Source: Rhizobium mayense
GTDB taxonomy: Bacteria > Pseudomonadota > Alphaproteobacteria > Rhizobiales > Rhizobiaceae
Reading direction: 5' to 3'
Length of the DNA stretch: 64,000 bases
Assembly: GCF_030272705.1 (NCBI RefSeq)
Contig: NZ_JARFYM010000026.1
Coordinates: forward strand, 30,280-94,279
In this document: positions 34,284 to 42,998 of the stretch, one piece after another
How positions within the stretch are numbered: position 1 is the first letter of the stretch
How the letters are laid out: every line of letters begins with the position of its first letter
The notes under the pieces: model-generated
The model's database searches: none
What the model was told of the DNA's origin: nothing
Seen by the model: only the letters and a program-made list of their open reading frames with translations
Made by a program: the position numbers and the translations under genes

Positions 34284-34565
34284 ATGGCCGAAACGAAATC
34301 CGCTTCCGCCCAATCCGCCTCAGCACAGGCACACGCTGAAACCGCCGTCGAAGATCTGACCGCACAGATCGCCGCTCTTCGAGAGGACCTGACGAAGCTC
34401 TCCCGTAGCATGGCCGCGGTTGGGCAGGGCGCAAAATCCGTCGTCACCGAGGAAGCGCAGGAACTAACCGATGAACTGCGCGAAAGGGTTCGCCGGGAGC
34501 CGATCTTCATGATCGCGGCCGCAGCCGGCATCGGTTATCTGGTCGGCCTTCTTAGCCGCCGCTAG
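34284..34565 (+). CDS. DUF883/ElaB-like small membrane-anchored protein
   Basis: A 93-residue protein with a soluble helical N-terminal part (VEDLTAQIAALREDLTKLSRSM), an LTDELRERVRREP segment and a C-terminal membrane helix (IFMIAAAAGIGYLVGLLSRR). This is the pattern of YqjD/ElaB/DUF883 proteins, inner-membrane-anchored proteins reported to bind ribosomes in E. coli stationary phase. An AAGGAG ribosome-binding site precedes ATG 34284. It is divergent from ppiD and convergent with the gene at 34582. Confidence 0.83.
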   Translation: MAETKSASAQSASAQAHAETAVEDLTAQIAALREDLTKLSRSMAAVGQGAKSVVTEEAQELTDELRERVRREPIFMIAAAAGIGYLVGLLSRR

Positions 34566-34581
34566 GCGCGCCGGAAGCGAG

Positions 34582-35073
34582 CTAAAGCTCGTCATGAAAA
34601 GTCGGGCTGGCACGGATGAAGATCCAGAGCGCCTTGCTGATCTCGACGATCTCCTTGATCGAGTTCTCCAACCTCTCGATTTCGCGTAAGTCCAGTTGCT
34701 CGACCTTGCCGTATTTGACGTGGCGGTCGTCCTCCACCAGGCGCATGAGCTGGGTGCTGGAGATTTCGCCGTTTTCGTCGAAGGAATAGATGCAGTGATT
34801 GTATTTGTTGCGCATCTTCGATTCCCGCTTCAGGCGGCCCATCAGCTCCAGCACGGCACGGCTGTCTTCCGCCGGTGTTGACGACAGTTTCGCCAGACGC
34901 TCAACCAAATCGATGCGCGCGCGTGTGGTGTTCAGAGTCAGAAAGACGATGATGGCCGCGTCCTTCTCCACCTTCAGCAGATGCGCGATGATGTAGATCA
35001 ACAGGCTTTCGGTATTGGTCCAGACATAGTTCAGGCGGCCGACGCGAAGCAAGATATCGGACATTGCAGGCAT
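34582..35073 (-). CDS. Hypothetical helical protein at the end of the type I secretion operon
   Basis: A 163-residue protein that I do not recognise. It is predicted mainly helical, without signal peptide, and has one moderately hydrophobic stretch (LLIYIIAHLL) and a Lys/Arg/Glu-rich middle (MGRLKRESKMRNKYNHCIYSFDENGEIS). It follows the HlyD gene by 41 bases on the same strand, so it is likely to be co-transcribed, and a GTAGGA sequence sits upstream of ATG 35073; ATG 35064 is an alternative. A role in secretion is inferred only from position. Confidence 0.65.
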   Translation of the reverse strand: MPAMSDILLRVGRLNYVWTNTESLLIYIIAHLLKVEKDAAIIVFLTLNTTRARIDLVERLAKLSSTPAEDSRAVLELMGRLKRESKMRNKYNHCIYSFDENGEISSTQLMRLVEDDRHVKYGKVEQLDLREIERLENSIKEIVEISKALWIFIRASPTFHDEL

Positions 35074-35114
35074 GGCGCGGTCCTACACTGAACTGGTCAA
35101 AGGTACAAACACAC

Positions 35115-36476
35115 TCATCGCTCCCTGAAGGCGCGCGACATACTGTCGACCACCGGCTTGGAGAGGTATTCGAAAAAGGTGCGTTCGGACGTCTGGATCA
35201 AAATATCCGCGGGCATGCCAGGTACCGGCTTGAAGCCCGGAATGCGCTTGATCTCCTCACTCGGAATCTGGACGCGAACGACATAGACATCGCGCTGCGT
35301 CGAACCGGAATTATCCTCGATCGAGTCGGCTGAGACATAGAATACCTTGCCGTTCAGGACCGGCGTCGTGCGCCGGTTGAGGGACGACAGGCGGATGGTG
35401 GCCGCTTCGCCTTCACGCAACTGGTCGATCGAGGTGCGCAGCACCTGCGCCTCGATGATCAGCGGAACATTGTTCGGCAATATTTCCATGATCGGCTTGC
35501 CCGTGGTGATGACACCGCCGGCCGTATGATAGTAGGAGCGGATGACTGTACCGCCGACCGGCGAGCGAATGACTGTGCGGTCGAGCACGCCGGCTGCCTC
35601 ACGCACCTGTTCGCGCACACTGTCCAGATCGGATTCAGCCGTTTCCAGTGCGTCGAGCGCCGCCTGCTTGTTGGTGTTGATGGCGATGATTGCTTCCTGG
35701 CGGTATTTGGCCACCTGGGCTTCGTTCTCGTTCAGCTCTGCATCGATGCGGGCAAGCTCGCCCATCGCGTCCGCCACCGCGCGCTGTACGGCCAGAAGGT
35801 CGGTGCGCCTGACGACGCCCTCTTTCGCAAGCTTCTCTTTCGATTCCTGTTCATCAGTCAAAAGGCTGAGCTGCGTCACGAAGGCCTGCCGCTGACCCTG
35901 ATATCCCTGTGTGCGATATTCGAGCGAACGGATGTTCTTTTCGATAAGATTGAGTTGCTCCTGCAATTTGGATTGCTTGCTGTGAAAGACGACAACCTGG
36001 CTCTGGATCAGGGAGGTTACATCGGGATCGTCGGCCTCCGCCGTAACGATATCGGGGACCTTGAATTCCTCATTGCCCTCGGCTTCGGCTCTCAACCGGG
36101 CAACCACCGTTTCCAGCCTCAGCCGTCTCAGCTTCAGCGCCCGATCGTTGGCAAGGGCTGCCGTAGGATCGAGGGTGAGCAGGATGTCTCCCTCTTGCAC
36201 GACCTGGCCCTCGCTCACCATCAGGTCCTTGATGATGCCGCCCTCGAGATGCTGGATGATCTTGTTGTTGCCGGTGGCGACGAAACTACCCTGGGCAATG
36301 ACCGCAGACGCGATCGGCGCGGTGGCGGCCCAGTAGCCAAAACCGCCGAAAGAGGCGAACAGGATTGCCAGACCGGAGATGCTGTAAAGCCTGATCGATC
36401 GCGGCACCTCGCTGTACCATTCGAGTTGCCCTTGTTCGCGGTCGTTCTTCTTTTTGTCTTTGTTGCTCGTGAACAT
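35115..36476 (-). CDS. HlyD family type I secretion periplasmic adaptor
   Basis: A 453-residue membrane fusion protein that links an ABC exporter in the inner membrane to a TolC-type channel. A membrane anchor (LYSISGLAILFASFGGFGYWAATAPI) near residues 30-55 follows a short Lys-rich cytosolic tail. Then come the barrel/lipoyl part (QHLEGGIIKDLMVSEGQVVQEGDILLTLD), a long coiled coil (about 100-290), the second lipoyl half (DRTVIRSPVGGTVIRSYYHTAGGVI) and the beta-barrel ending. ATG 36476 is five bases beyond the stop of the ABC gene; a GTG at 36485 that overlaps the stop is an alternative. No TolC homologue is encoded nearby. Confidence 0.93.
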   Translation of the reverse strand: MFTSNKDKKKNDREQGQLEWYSEVPRSIRLYSISGLAILFASFGGFGYWAATAPIASAVIAQGSFVATGNNKIIQHLEGGIIKDLMVSEGQVVQEGDILLTLDPTAALANDRALKLRRLRLETVVARLRAEAEGNEEFKVPDIVTAEADDPDVTSLIQSQVVVFHSKQSKLQEQLNLIEKNIRSLEYRTQGYQGQRQAFVTQLSLLTDEQESKEKLAKEGVVRRTDLLAVQRAVADAMGELARIDAELNENEAQVAKYRQEAIIAINTNKQAALDALETAESDLDSVREQVREAAGVLDRTVIRSPVGGTVIRSYYHTAGGVITTGKPIMEILPNNVPLIIEAQVLRTSIDQLREGEAATIRLSSLNRRTTPVLNGKVFYVSADSIEDNSGSTQRDVYVVRVQIPSEEIKRIPGFKPVPGMPADILIQTSERTFFEYLSKPVVDSMSRAFRER

Positions 36477-36481
36477 GGCGC

Positions 36482-38824
36482 TCACCCCTCGATCCTCGAT
36501 GGCGGTCGGCTTCCAATCTCGTGTTTCGGCTTGCCACTCAGCGTATTCAATACCTGGGTGCGCTCACCGAACATGGCGACCGATCCGTCCTTCAGAACCA
36601 GGATCTTGTCGACACACTGCAGCAGGGCAGGGCGTTGGGTGATCGTCACCGTGGTGATGCCCTGTTTTTTGGCGTGGAGAAGCGCGCGGGCAAGGGCCGC
36701 CTCGCCGGCGGAGTCGAGATTGGAATTCGGCTCATCGAGAACGACAAACTTTGGATTGCCGAAGAAAGCGCGGGCAAGCGCAATGCGCTGCTTCTGGCCG
36801 CCGGAAAGCGGCGCGCCGTCGGCGGCGACCACCGTCTCATAACCCTGCGGAAAAGTTGCGATCAGTTCGTGCACATCGGCAAGAACGGCCGCCTCGTAGA
36901 TCAGCCGATCTTCGACGTCGTCTCTCATACGGCCGATATTGGCCTTGATCGTGCCTGGAAAGAGCTGCACGTCCTGAGGCAGGTAACCGATGCTTTCACC
37001 GAACTGGCGTTGGTCCCAATTGCGCAGGTCCATCAGATCCAGCCGGACATTACCGGAGGTCGGCAGGATCGAGCCCACCAGCATCTTGCCGAGCGTCGTC
37101 TTGCCGGAACCGGAATTGCCGATGACGGCGAGCGATTCTCCCTTCTTCAATGAAAAAGAAATGCCGTTCAAAATGACGCGTTTCTGCGGCGGCGGGACAA
37201 ACAGAATGCGCTCCACGTCGAGCCGTCCTTCCGGGTTGGGCAGGCGCAGCCGCGGGAAATTCAGCGGCGAATTCAACAGAAGCTGCTTGATGCGGCCGTA
37301 GGCGGCGCGGGAATGATTGAATTGGTTCCAACCCTCTATCGCCCCCTCGATCGGCGCCAGCGCTCGGCCGGAGATGATCGATGCAGCAATCACCATGCCG
37401 CCCGTCAATTGGCCGGAGAGCGACAGATGCGCGCCCCAGCCGAGCAGGGTGACCTGGGTAATCAGGCGGCAAGCCTTGGTAAGACCGGAAAAGACGATGT
37501 TGCGGTCTTGGGCGGCCACCTGCGACTTCAGCGATCCCGCAGTTTCGCGGCCCCACATCTTTACGGCTTCAGGGATCATAGCCAGCGCATTGATGATCTG
37601 CGAGTTGCGCGCCATGGAATCAAGATGGAAATTGGCGCGGCTGACGAAGGCGTTGGCTTCGGCAAATTGTTTCGCCGTCATTTTCTGATTGAGATAGGCG
37701 ATGCCGAACAGGACGGCGCAGCACATCATGACGATTATGCCGAGATGTGGATGCACCAGATAGACGACGACGACGAAAAGCGGCATCAACGGCGCATCGA
37801 GGAAGGCGAGCAGCGTGCCCGAGGTCAAAAAGGACCGGAGCTGCTGCAGATCGGCAAGCGTCTGGTAGTCCCGACCGTTGCCGTTCAATGACGCGCGGGC
37901 GGCGGCGCTCAAAATCGGCGCGCCGAGCTGAACTTCCAGTTCGACGGCCGTGCGCATCAGGATAAAGCGGCGCACGGAGTCCAGGATGACCTGCAGGAGG
38001 ATAGCGCCGATGACGGCGATGGTCAGCATGACCAGTGTATCGATCGAGCGGCTGGTCAGCACACGGTCGGAAATCTGGAAAAGATAGATCGGGATTGCCA
38101 GGACCAGAACATTGATCGCCAAAGTGAAGACCATCACGATCAGCATGTTGTGCTGAACGACGGAAATGCCCTTATGCAGGCTAGCGGCGAAATTGATCGG
38201 CTGGGTGCTGCGCTTGTGGAAGACGCTGCCGTCATTGCCTCCTCCGCCGCTGCCCTTGCTGCTTTCACCATCGCCAACATGACCGCCGCCCGCAGGCGGC
38301 CGGCGCTCGTTCTCACGAACTGGACCGGGATCGTTATCGATCGTGCGGGCCAACGGCTGAGCGTGAGTCATCTTAATTTCAAGCTTGGGTGCCTCGGGTT
38401 CGGGCGTATCGGCCTGCGGCGGCTCGGTCGACGGAGCGGCCTCAGGTGAATCGATCACAGGGACCAGATCAATGTCCGAAGCAGGCGACACCCGCCGCAT
38501 CTCGAGGTCGGTCGCAGATGCGGCGGGGCCGCCATCAGCCTCCGTCACCACAGAAAGCTCCACGGAGGCGAGCTGGGTCGTCGTGTCCACCATGCTTACG
38601 GATGGTGCGTCCAATTTCGGCGGATCGGCAGGAAAGGCTGGCGCTGGTGCCGCAGCCGTCTTGGACCCGCGCCGCAACCGCTTCAGGCTCTCCACGGCAT
38701 TCTCGATGGCCGCCATATAGGACGCGGTGTCGCGCTCGACCGCCTGTTCGTCCTCGCCGGAAGCCACGGATTTCAGGTGCATTGCCCGGCTTTCAGCCAT
38801 GCTCAGCGTTGAAATCTGGTTCAT
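36482..38824 (-). CDS. Type I secretion system permease/ATPase with long N-terminal extension
   Basis: A 780-residue ABC exporter of the PrtD/PrsD type, about 200 residues longer than usual. Residues 1-215 are a soluble low-complexity extension rich in Ala, Pro, Glu, Ser and Gly. Six membrane helices lie between about 230 and 500. The nucleotide-binding domain has Walker A GNSGSGKTT (about 568-576), signature LSGGQKQRIALARA (about 672), Walker B FVVLDEPNSNLD, and the H-loop position occupied by Gln (ITQRPALL, about Q730) instead of the usual His. It exports unfolded cargo from the cytoplasm, presumably the two proteins encoded upstream. It starts 25 bases after the large cargo gene. Confidence 0.92.
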   Translation of the reverse strand: MNQISTLSMAESRAMHLKSVASGEDEQAVERDTASYMAAIENAVESLKRLRRGSKTAAAPAPAFPADPPKLDAPSVSMVDTTTQLASVELSVVTEADGGPAASATDLEMRRVSPASDIDLVPVIDSPEAAPSTEPPQADTPEPEAPKLEIKMTHAQPLARTIDNDPGPVRENERRPPAGGGHVGDGESSKGSGGGGNDGSVFHKRSTQPINFAASLHKGISVVQHNMLIVMVFTLAINVLVLAIPIYLFQISDRVLTSRSIDTLVMLTIAVIGAILLQVILDSVRRFILMRTAVELEVQLGAPILSAAARASLNGNGRDYQTLADLQQLRSFLTSGTLLAFLDAPLMPLFVVVVYLVHPHLGIIVMMCCAVLFGIAYLNQKMTAKQFAEANAFVSRANFHLDSMARNSQIINALAMIPEAVKMWGRETAGSLKSQVAAQDRNIVFSGLTKACRLITQVTLLGWGAHLSLSGQLTGGMVIAASIISGRALAPIEGAIEGWNQFNHSRAAYGRIKQLLLNSPLNFPRLRLPNPEGRLDVERILFVPPPQKRVILNGISFSLKKGESLAVIGNSGSGKTTLGKMLVGSILPTSGNVRLDLMDLRNWDQRQFGESIGYLPQDVQLFPGTIKANIGRMRDDVEDRLIYEAAVLADVHELIATFPQGYETVVAADGAPLSGGQKQRIALARAFFGNPKFVVLDEPNSNLDSAGEAALARALLHAKKQGITTVTITQRPALLQCVDKILVLKDGSVAMFGERTQVLNTLSGKPKHEIGSRPPSRIEG

Positions 38825-38849
38825 CGAAGCACCCTCTAACTGTCTCCGG

Positions 38850-40886
38850 CTACGTGACGGTCTGCATGACGTCGCCTACGGCGCCGTTGTGCCAAGACAT
38901 GTCGTGGCCGAGATCGATGGTTCCATCCTGCGTGGTTTGCGCCTGCGTCGTTTGCGGATCGTGATTGTCCAGAAAGGCGATCGCTTCGTTGGCCAGCGGG
39001 TGACTTTGCTGGTTCGCATCCGTCTGGCCATGGTCGACCAGCCCGCCCTGGATTAGGACGGTATCGGAATAGAGATTGCCGGCGAGATAGGTCGTATGGC
39101 CCGCGCCGGTATAGTCGGTAATGTTTGCGATATTGACCAAGGCGTTGCTGCCGGTGTCGATCGAGACCGTGGCATTCTGGTTGTTCGCGACTACATCGCT
39201 TGCGACCCTATGCACAATGTCGGAATCCCCGACGACGTTGATCTGCTTGATGATGTTGACGTCGAAGAAGTTGCCGGTGATGTAAAGAACGTTCAGCGCC
39301 TCTTGACCGGCGAAGTTGGGGTTGTGGGCAAGCCCGTCCGGAATTTCATTGTTGTGATCCTGGATATTCTTGACCGTATCGTTGACGAAATCGGGCATCG
39401 AAGCGAAACGATCGGAGAGCCCGACATTATTGATCGAGGCGAGATTCCAGAGCAGGTTGCCGCCGGTTTGAACATGGTCGCCGGCTTGAGTGCCCGTCAC
39501 CACGTCATTGTCGTAGAGCACCGATATCTGGCTGATCGAATTGATGTTGAACGCATGGCCGCCCACGATCATCAGATCGTACTGCGTACCGAGGCCGAAA
39601 TAGGAGGCGAGGTTGACCAACGTATTGCCGCCGGTCAGCAGCGTCGTCTCGGCACCGGTGGTCGTCACCCGCATCGTATCGTTGTCCGAGAGGAAATTAT
39701 ATTGCTCCGTCCAGTGCAGGAATGAGACGTCGCCCTCGACGACGCTGACGTGCCAGAAGCTCGGGAAAACCGAATTGCCTTCGTCGGTGTGGTGGTCGGG
39801 TGTAGAGGTCGCCTGGAACTGACTTTGTTCGAAACTCGCGATGTTCCTGCCGATCGTCAAAGCGCTCTGCGAGGACTGATCGTTATTGCCCGAGACGCAA
39901 TCGACTTTATCGTTGTCGCTGTAGATATAGCTCTGTGAAATCGCATTGATGGAATGATAATCGCCCATGACGGCCATGACATGCGAAATCACATTCGTGT
40001 CGATGATGTTGACGAGGTTTGCGACGACATTGCCGCCGGCCTCGATATTGAGAGAGTTCGGACCCGATCCCGTCTGATGAACAGTTCCATCTGTCGTTTC
40101 GGCCTCCGGCTTTTGCGCGGCGAAGCCGCGAGCGGGCATGGAGTCTTCAAGATTTGGGACGCTGGAGACCTGCACCCCGTTGACAAAGATGCCGTCAAGC
40201 TGATTGCCGGCAATCGCAAAGTAATGGCTTCCGTCGGGAGCCTGAATATCGGCGCCGCCGTTCTCCTCGATGGTTTTTGCAAATGTGTGCAGATCGTCGT
40301 TGATCCTGATCACGCCGTCAGTGCTCTCCGGCTGCCGGATAGCGGAAAACGGTGAGAGCTCCTCGGCTTTCACGGTCGCCTGCCCCAGCCAGTCGTAGAC
40401 GTCGGAGACATCGCGAACGATGTGATGGGAAGAATTCGTCATGTCGAGCACGTCGTCGTCGCGCAAGACATTGGCCTGCACCAAATGAGCGGTCTCCGAA
40501 CCTGGACCCACGAACATGTCGAGCTTACCCGACAGAGCGACGGGCTGGAGCTCGATGTCGGTGGGGCGATGAATGACGGAAATCTCCACCGGGGCGCGGC
40601 TTTCCGGATCGTATACACGCGCATGATAGGGATCGTGGTGTACGGGCGAGTAGCTGGAACGAAACTCATAAGGCGAGGCGATGTATTTCACCTCGGGTGC
40701 ATAGTCGACGGTCGTCAGATCGGAAGAGAAGTCGTCCTTTGTTGCGGCCGGGTCCGACTGTTCCTCCGGTTTGTCCTCCGGCAATGTTGCATCGGTGTAG
40801 CTGAGGCGCAGGCGCAAATCCTCGATTTGCGTGTCGAAGAGCCCGATGAAATGGGCGATGATCTCCGATATTTTTTCCACATGCAT
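38850..40886 (-). CDS. Large repeat-containing putative type I secretion substrate
   Basis: A 678-residue acidic protein without signal peptide, Cys-poor, rich in Asn, Asp, Gly and Val. From about residue 270 it repeats a unit of the form GGNxLxNLAxI, then a spacer, then xGxxFxINxIxQIxVxxDNDxV: examples are AGGNVVANLVNI, TGGNTLVNLASY, TGGNLLWNLASI and TGSNALVNIANI, each followed by segments such as NINSISQISVLYDNDVV and DVNIIKQINVVGDSDIV. No RTX nonapeptides are present. Lack of a Sec signal and the position directly before the type I exporter make it a candidate export substrate; surface adhesion or matrix formation is inference. ATG 40886 (MHVEKISEIIAHF) is chosen; a start at 40913 is possible. 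Confidence 0.82.
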   Translation of the reverse strand: MHVEKISEIIAHFIGLFDTQIEDLRLRLSYTDATLPEDKPEEQSDPAATKDDFSSDLTTVDYAPEVKYIASPYEFRSSYSPVHHDPYHARVYDPESRAPVEISVIHRPTDIELQPVALSGKLDMFVGPGSETAHLVQANVLRDDDVLDMTNSSHHIVRDVSDVYDWLGQATVKAEELSPFSAIRQPESTDGVIRINDDLHTFAKTIEENGGADIQAPDGSHYFAIAGNQLDGIFVNGVQVSSVPNLEDSMPARGFAAQKPEAETTDGTVHQTGSGPNSLNIEAGGNVVANLVNIIDTNVISHVMAVMGDYHSINAISQSYIYSDNDKVDCVSGNNDQSSQSALTIGRNIASFEQSQFQATSTPDHHTDEGNSVFPSFWHVSVVEGDVSFLHWTEQYNFLSDNDTMRVTTTGAETTLLTGGNTLVNLASYFGLGTQYDLMIVGGHAFNINSISQISVLYDNDVVTGTQAGDHVQTGGNLLWNLASINNVGLSDRFASMPDFVNDTVKNIQDHNNEIPDGLAHNPNFAGQEALNVLYITGNFFDVNIIKQINVVGDSDIVHRVASDVVANNQNATVSIDTGSNALVNIANITDYTGAGHTTYLAGNLYSDTVLIQGGLVDHGQTDANQQSHPLANEAIAFLDNHDPQTTQAQTTQDGTIDLGHDMSWHNGAVGDVMQTVT

Positions 40887-40984
40887 GACCTGCCCCCCAC
40901 TTTTCGGAAACACCTGGCTTACCTGGGTCGATGCCGCCGCCGACGGCTCTCATTTCAGGGAAATCCAGGCTCAAGCCACGGCAT

Positions 40985-41014
40985 GTGCACCGGCCTGTCC
41001 TCCGGCCGGTGCAC
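40985..41014. other. Perfect 11-bp hairpin between the two cargo genes
   Basis: GTGCACCGGCC at 40985-40995 is followed after eight bases by its exact complement GGCCGGTGCAC at 41004-41014. There is no T tract on either side, so it is not a typical Rho-independent terminator. It lies between the Asn-rich cargo gene (upstream in transcription) and the large cargo gene, where it could protect the 3' end of the upstream message or reduce read-through. Confidence 0.75.
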
Positions 41015-41039
41015 GAAACGCGCGGCTCTCGCTTCGAAA

Positions 41040-41948
41040 TCAGGAGTGGCTCGTGGTGGTCACGTGATGATCGCCGCCGACGGCTATATCCGCTGTGTTG
41101 GTGAGCAGATTGGCGCCCTGGACCACTTCCTGGTGGAAGCCGGAATTGTTGATGATGGCGGAAGAATCCGCTGTTGCCGTGCCGGTCATGTCGTGGCCTA
41201 CGCTCGGCACTCCATTCCAATTGAAGGTCGGGTCGAGGGCGAGGCCGTCTGCATGGGAATGGCCACCGTCTGCTGCCAGGTTGATACTGGCACCCTGGTT
41301 CTGCATCCGCACATCATAGGCCTGATCCTGATCGGCGAGATTGTTGGCTTGAACCAGACTGAAGCCGGTATCATTGCCACCGCCCAGCGCGTTATTGAGC
41401 ACACCATCTATATTGAGATTGAACGAGTAATCATCCCCGAGATTGAAGGTCAGATCATGGCCGGCGACGCCGAGATTGCCGACATCATGGACATCCTTGA
41501 TCGTTCCAAAGTCGTAGTTGGAATGCGTGCTGGAGTCGCTGTAGGAGTAATTGTCGCGGTTGTTACCGTTGTTGTTGGCCTCGGTGTGGACATCAGTATC
41601 GGTCTTGCTAATGGCCTTGTAATTATAATCGTAGCTGTTGTCGCGATTATCACCATTATCCTTGATATTGGTCGTTACCTGATTGTCGTGGTTTTGATCG
41701 TAGCTGTTGTCACGATTGTCGCCATTGTTGGTGTTGTCGCGATTGTCGCCGTTGTTTTTCACGTCGACATTCGTATCGGTGGTATTGGTATTGTTGCTGT
41801 TATTGGTATTGGCGACGCCGACAAGCCCGGTCGAACCGTCATCCACCTCCGTCGAATTGACGGCACTGGTCGCGAAACCATCCGCCAGCGCGCCGGCCTT
41901 CAGGTCGTCCTCCGCGCTGACGTTCGCGATATCAAAATCAGGAGACAT
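41040..41948 (-). CDS. Asn/Asp-rich repeat protein, putative type I secretion substrate
   Basis: A 302-residue acidic protein without signal peptide or membrane segment. Residues 45-140 are extremely rich in Asn and Asp and contain four copies of NG(D/N)NRDN at 66-72, 75-81, 98-104 and 127-133. The C-terminal half has FNLGDDYSFNLNIDGVLNNALGGGND and ends with EVVQGANLLTNTADIAVGGDHHV, which resembles the GGNxLxNxAxI...VGG unit of the neighbouring large protein. It has no Cys. A GGAGGAAATGGAAG sequence precedes ATG 41948. It is the promoter-proximal gene of the type I secretion operon and is separated from the next gene by a strong hairpin. Function unknown; Asp/Asn-rich repeats would suit Ca2+ binding, but no RTX consensus is present. 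Confidence 0.78.
   Translation of the reverse strand: MSPDFDIANVSAEDDLKAGALADGFATSAVNSTEVDDGSTGLVGVANTNNSNNTNTTDTNVDVKNNGDNRDNTNNGDNRDNSYDQNHDNQVTTNIKDNGDNRDNSYDYNYKAISKTDTDVHTEANNNGNNRDNYSYSDSSTHSNYDFGTIKDVHDVGNLGVAGHDLTFNLGDDYSFNLNIDGVLNNALGGGNDTGFSLVQANNLADQDQAYDVRMQNQGASINLAADGGHSHADGLALDPTFNWNGVPSVGHDMTGTATADSSAIINNSGFHQEVVQGANLLTNTADIAVGGDHHVTTTSHS
41555..41765 (-). repeat. In-frame degenerate repeats coding NG(D/N)NRDN
   Basis: Four copies of a 21-base unit of the plus-strand form TTGTCGCGATTGTCGCCGTT occur in the Asn/Asp-rich gene, near 41551, 41638, 41707 and 41734. Differences are mostly synonymous, so the amino-acid repeat is better conserved than the DNA. Confidence 0.75.
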
Positions 41949-42998
41949 CTTCCATTTCCTCCGAATGAGGAGGCCGTCCCGGAAGTCCCTCTCATCTAAA
42001 CGGGATCTGCTCGCGACGGCCCCAACTCTGTTAGTGTTGCGGCAGGTGTACGCACTACAAGTCTACCGTCAAAACCGGCCTGTTGGTTCAGACCTGGCCC
42101 ATTGGGATTTGCGACTACGCAAAACAAAAACGCAAATCCGCCTTTGCGCTCAGTGTGAGCGTCAACGCCTTCTGCTTTCGACCGTCTCTAGAAATTTGGG
42201 GGGAGGAGGTTGACCGGGAACGCGAAACAAGAAACCGGATTGCCGTTGCCCCAAAATTCCGCGGTTGGTGCGGAACAGTGGAATTCTGACCGAAAACAAC
42301 ACGAGCTCATAGATACCAATTCGGGCTACCGCTCTGTTTCAGCTCCACAAATGGGATTTCATCGTATGGGCACGCAGGATTTAAGGCGCTGTTGTCACTC
42401 AATTTTTTCGGATTTCATGAGACAGCTGCAGTCCTGTCCGCATCACGTAGCGTATCGCCCGCTCGTGCAGTCTTAATCCGTCCGACTTAAGCGGCCGCGA
42501 ATTGTCGCGATGCACTTAAGTAATATTTTACAAATCTAACAAAGTCTAAAACCGTTGCAAAAATGGATCATTTTCATGAAATTTCAAAATGTAATAAAAA
42601 GTATATCGACGCTTATTATGCTTTGAGCCAGTGTTCGGTTGATAGAGTCGTTTATTGATAAAGTGACCGAGTTCGGACGGTTAGGCAGCGGCATAGTTGC
42701 AGGCAAAAACCACCCTAGGTTGGCCAATTAAACAGAAATGTCCGAAAATGTGCAAAACTAAGCACTAAAGCAGCACCCAATTTACCCAAATTCCCACATT
42801 CGTGACAATATTTAACGCTTTTGCCGCAAAACTAACCCCTTTGGGCAATTTCCAATTACGATCGCATGGGTTAAAGTAGTCTACATTAATTAAGAAGACT
42901 GCATGAACAGTCCTATCAGGGCACGATGCTCATAAAAAAACATTCCGGCAAAAAAGCGGGTTAACAAGACATGGCTGCGAGCTTTGGGGGATGCACAA
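41949..42998. promoter_or_regulatory. Long AT-rich divergent regulatory region
   Basis: About 1050 bases between the divergent type I secretion operon and the LuxR-type regulator contain no credible gene; the short open frames lack ribosome-binding sites and protein-like composition. Bases 42480-42960 are markedly AT-rich compared with the flanks, with runs such as AATATTTTACAAATCTAAC and ACATTAATTAAGAAGACT. Both promoters must lie here. AT-rich regions of this kind are commonly bound by H-NS-like or MucR/Ros regulators in rhizobia, but no defined site is identified. Confidence 0.6.

Noticed and set aside
40422..41999. 525-codon plus-strand frame opposite the cargo genes
   Set aside because: Its Val/Ile-rich repeats (VVAVVTIVAIV) are the antisense of the Asn/Asp repeats; it has no ribosome-binding site. 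The minus strand has a start with a strong site and operon context.
42210..42476. Possible 88-residue gene in the long divergent region
   Set aside because: No ribosome-binding site and no protein-like pattern; more likely untranslated regulatory DNA.
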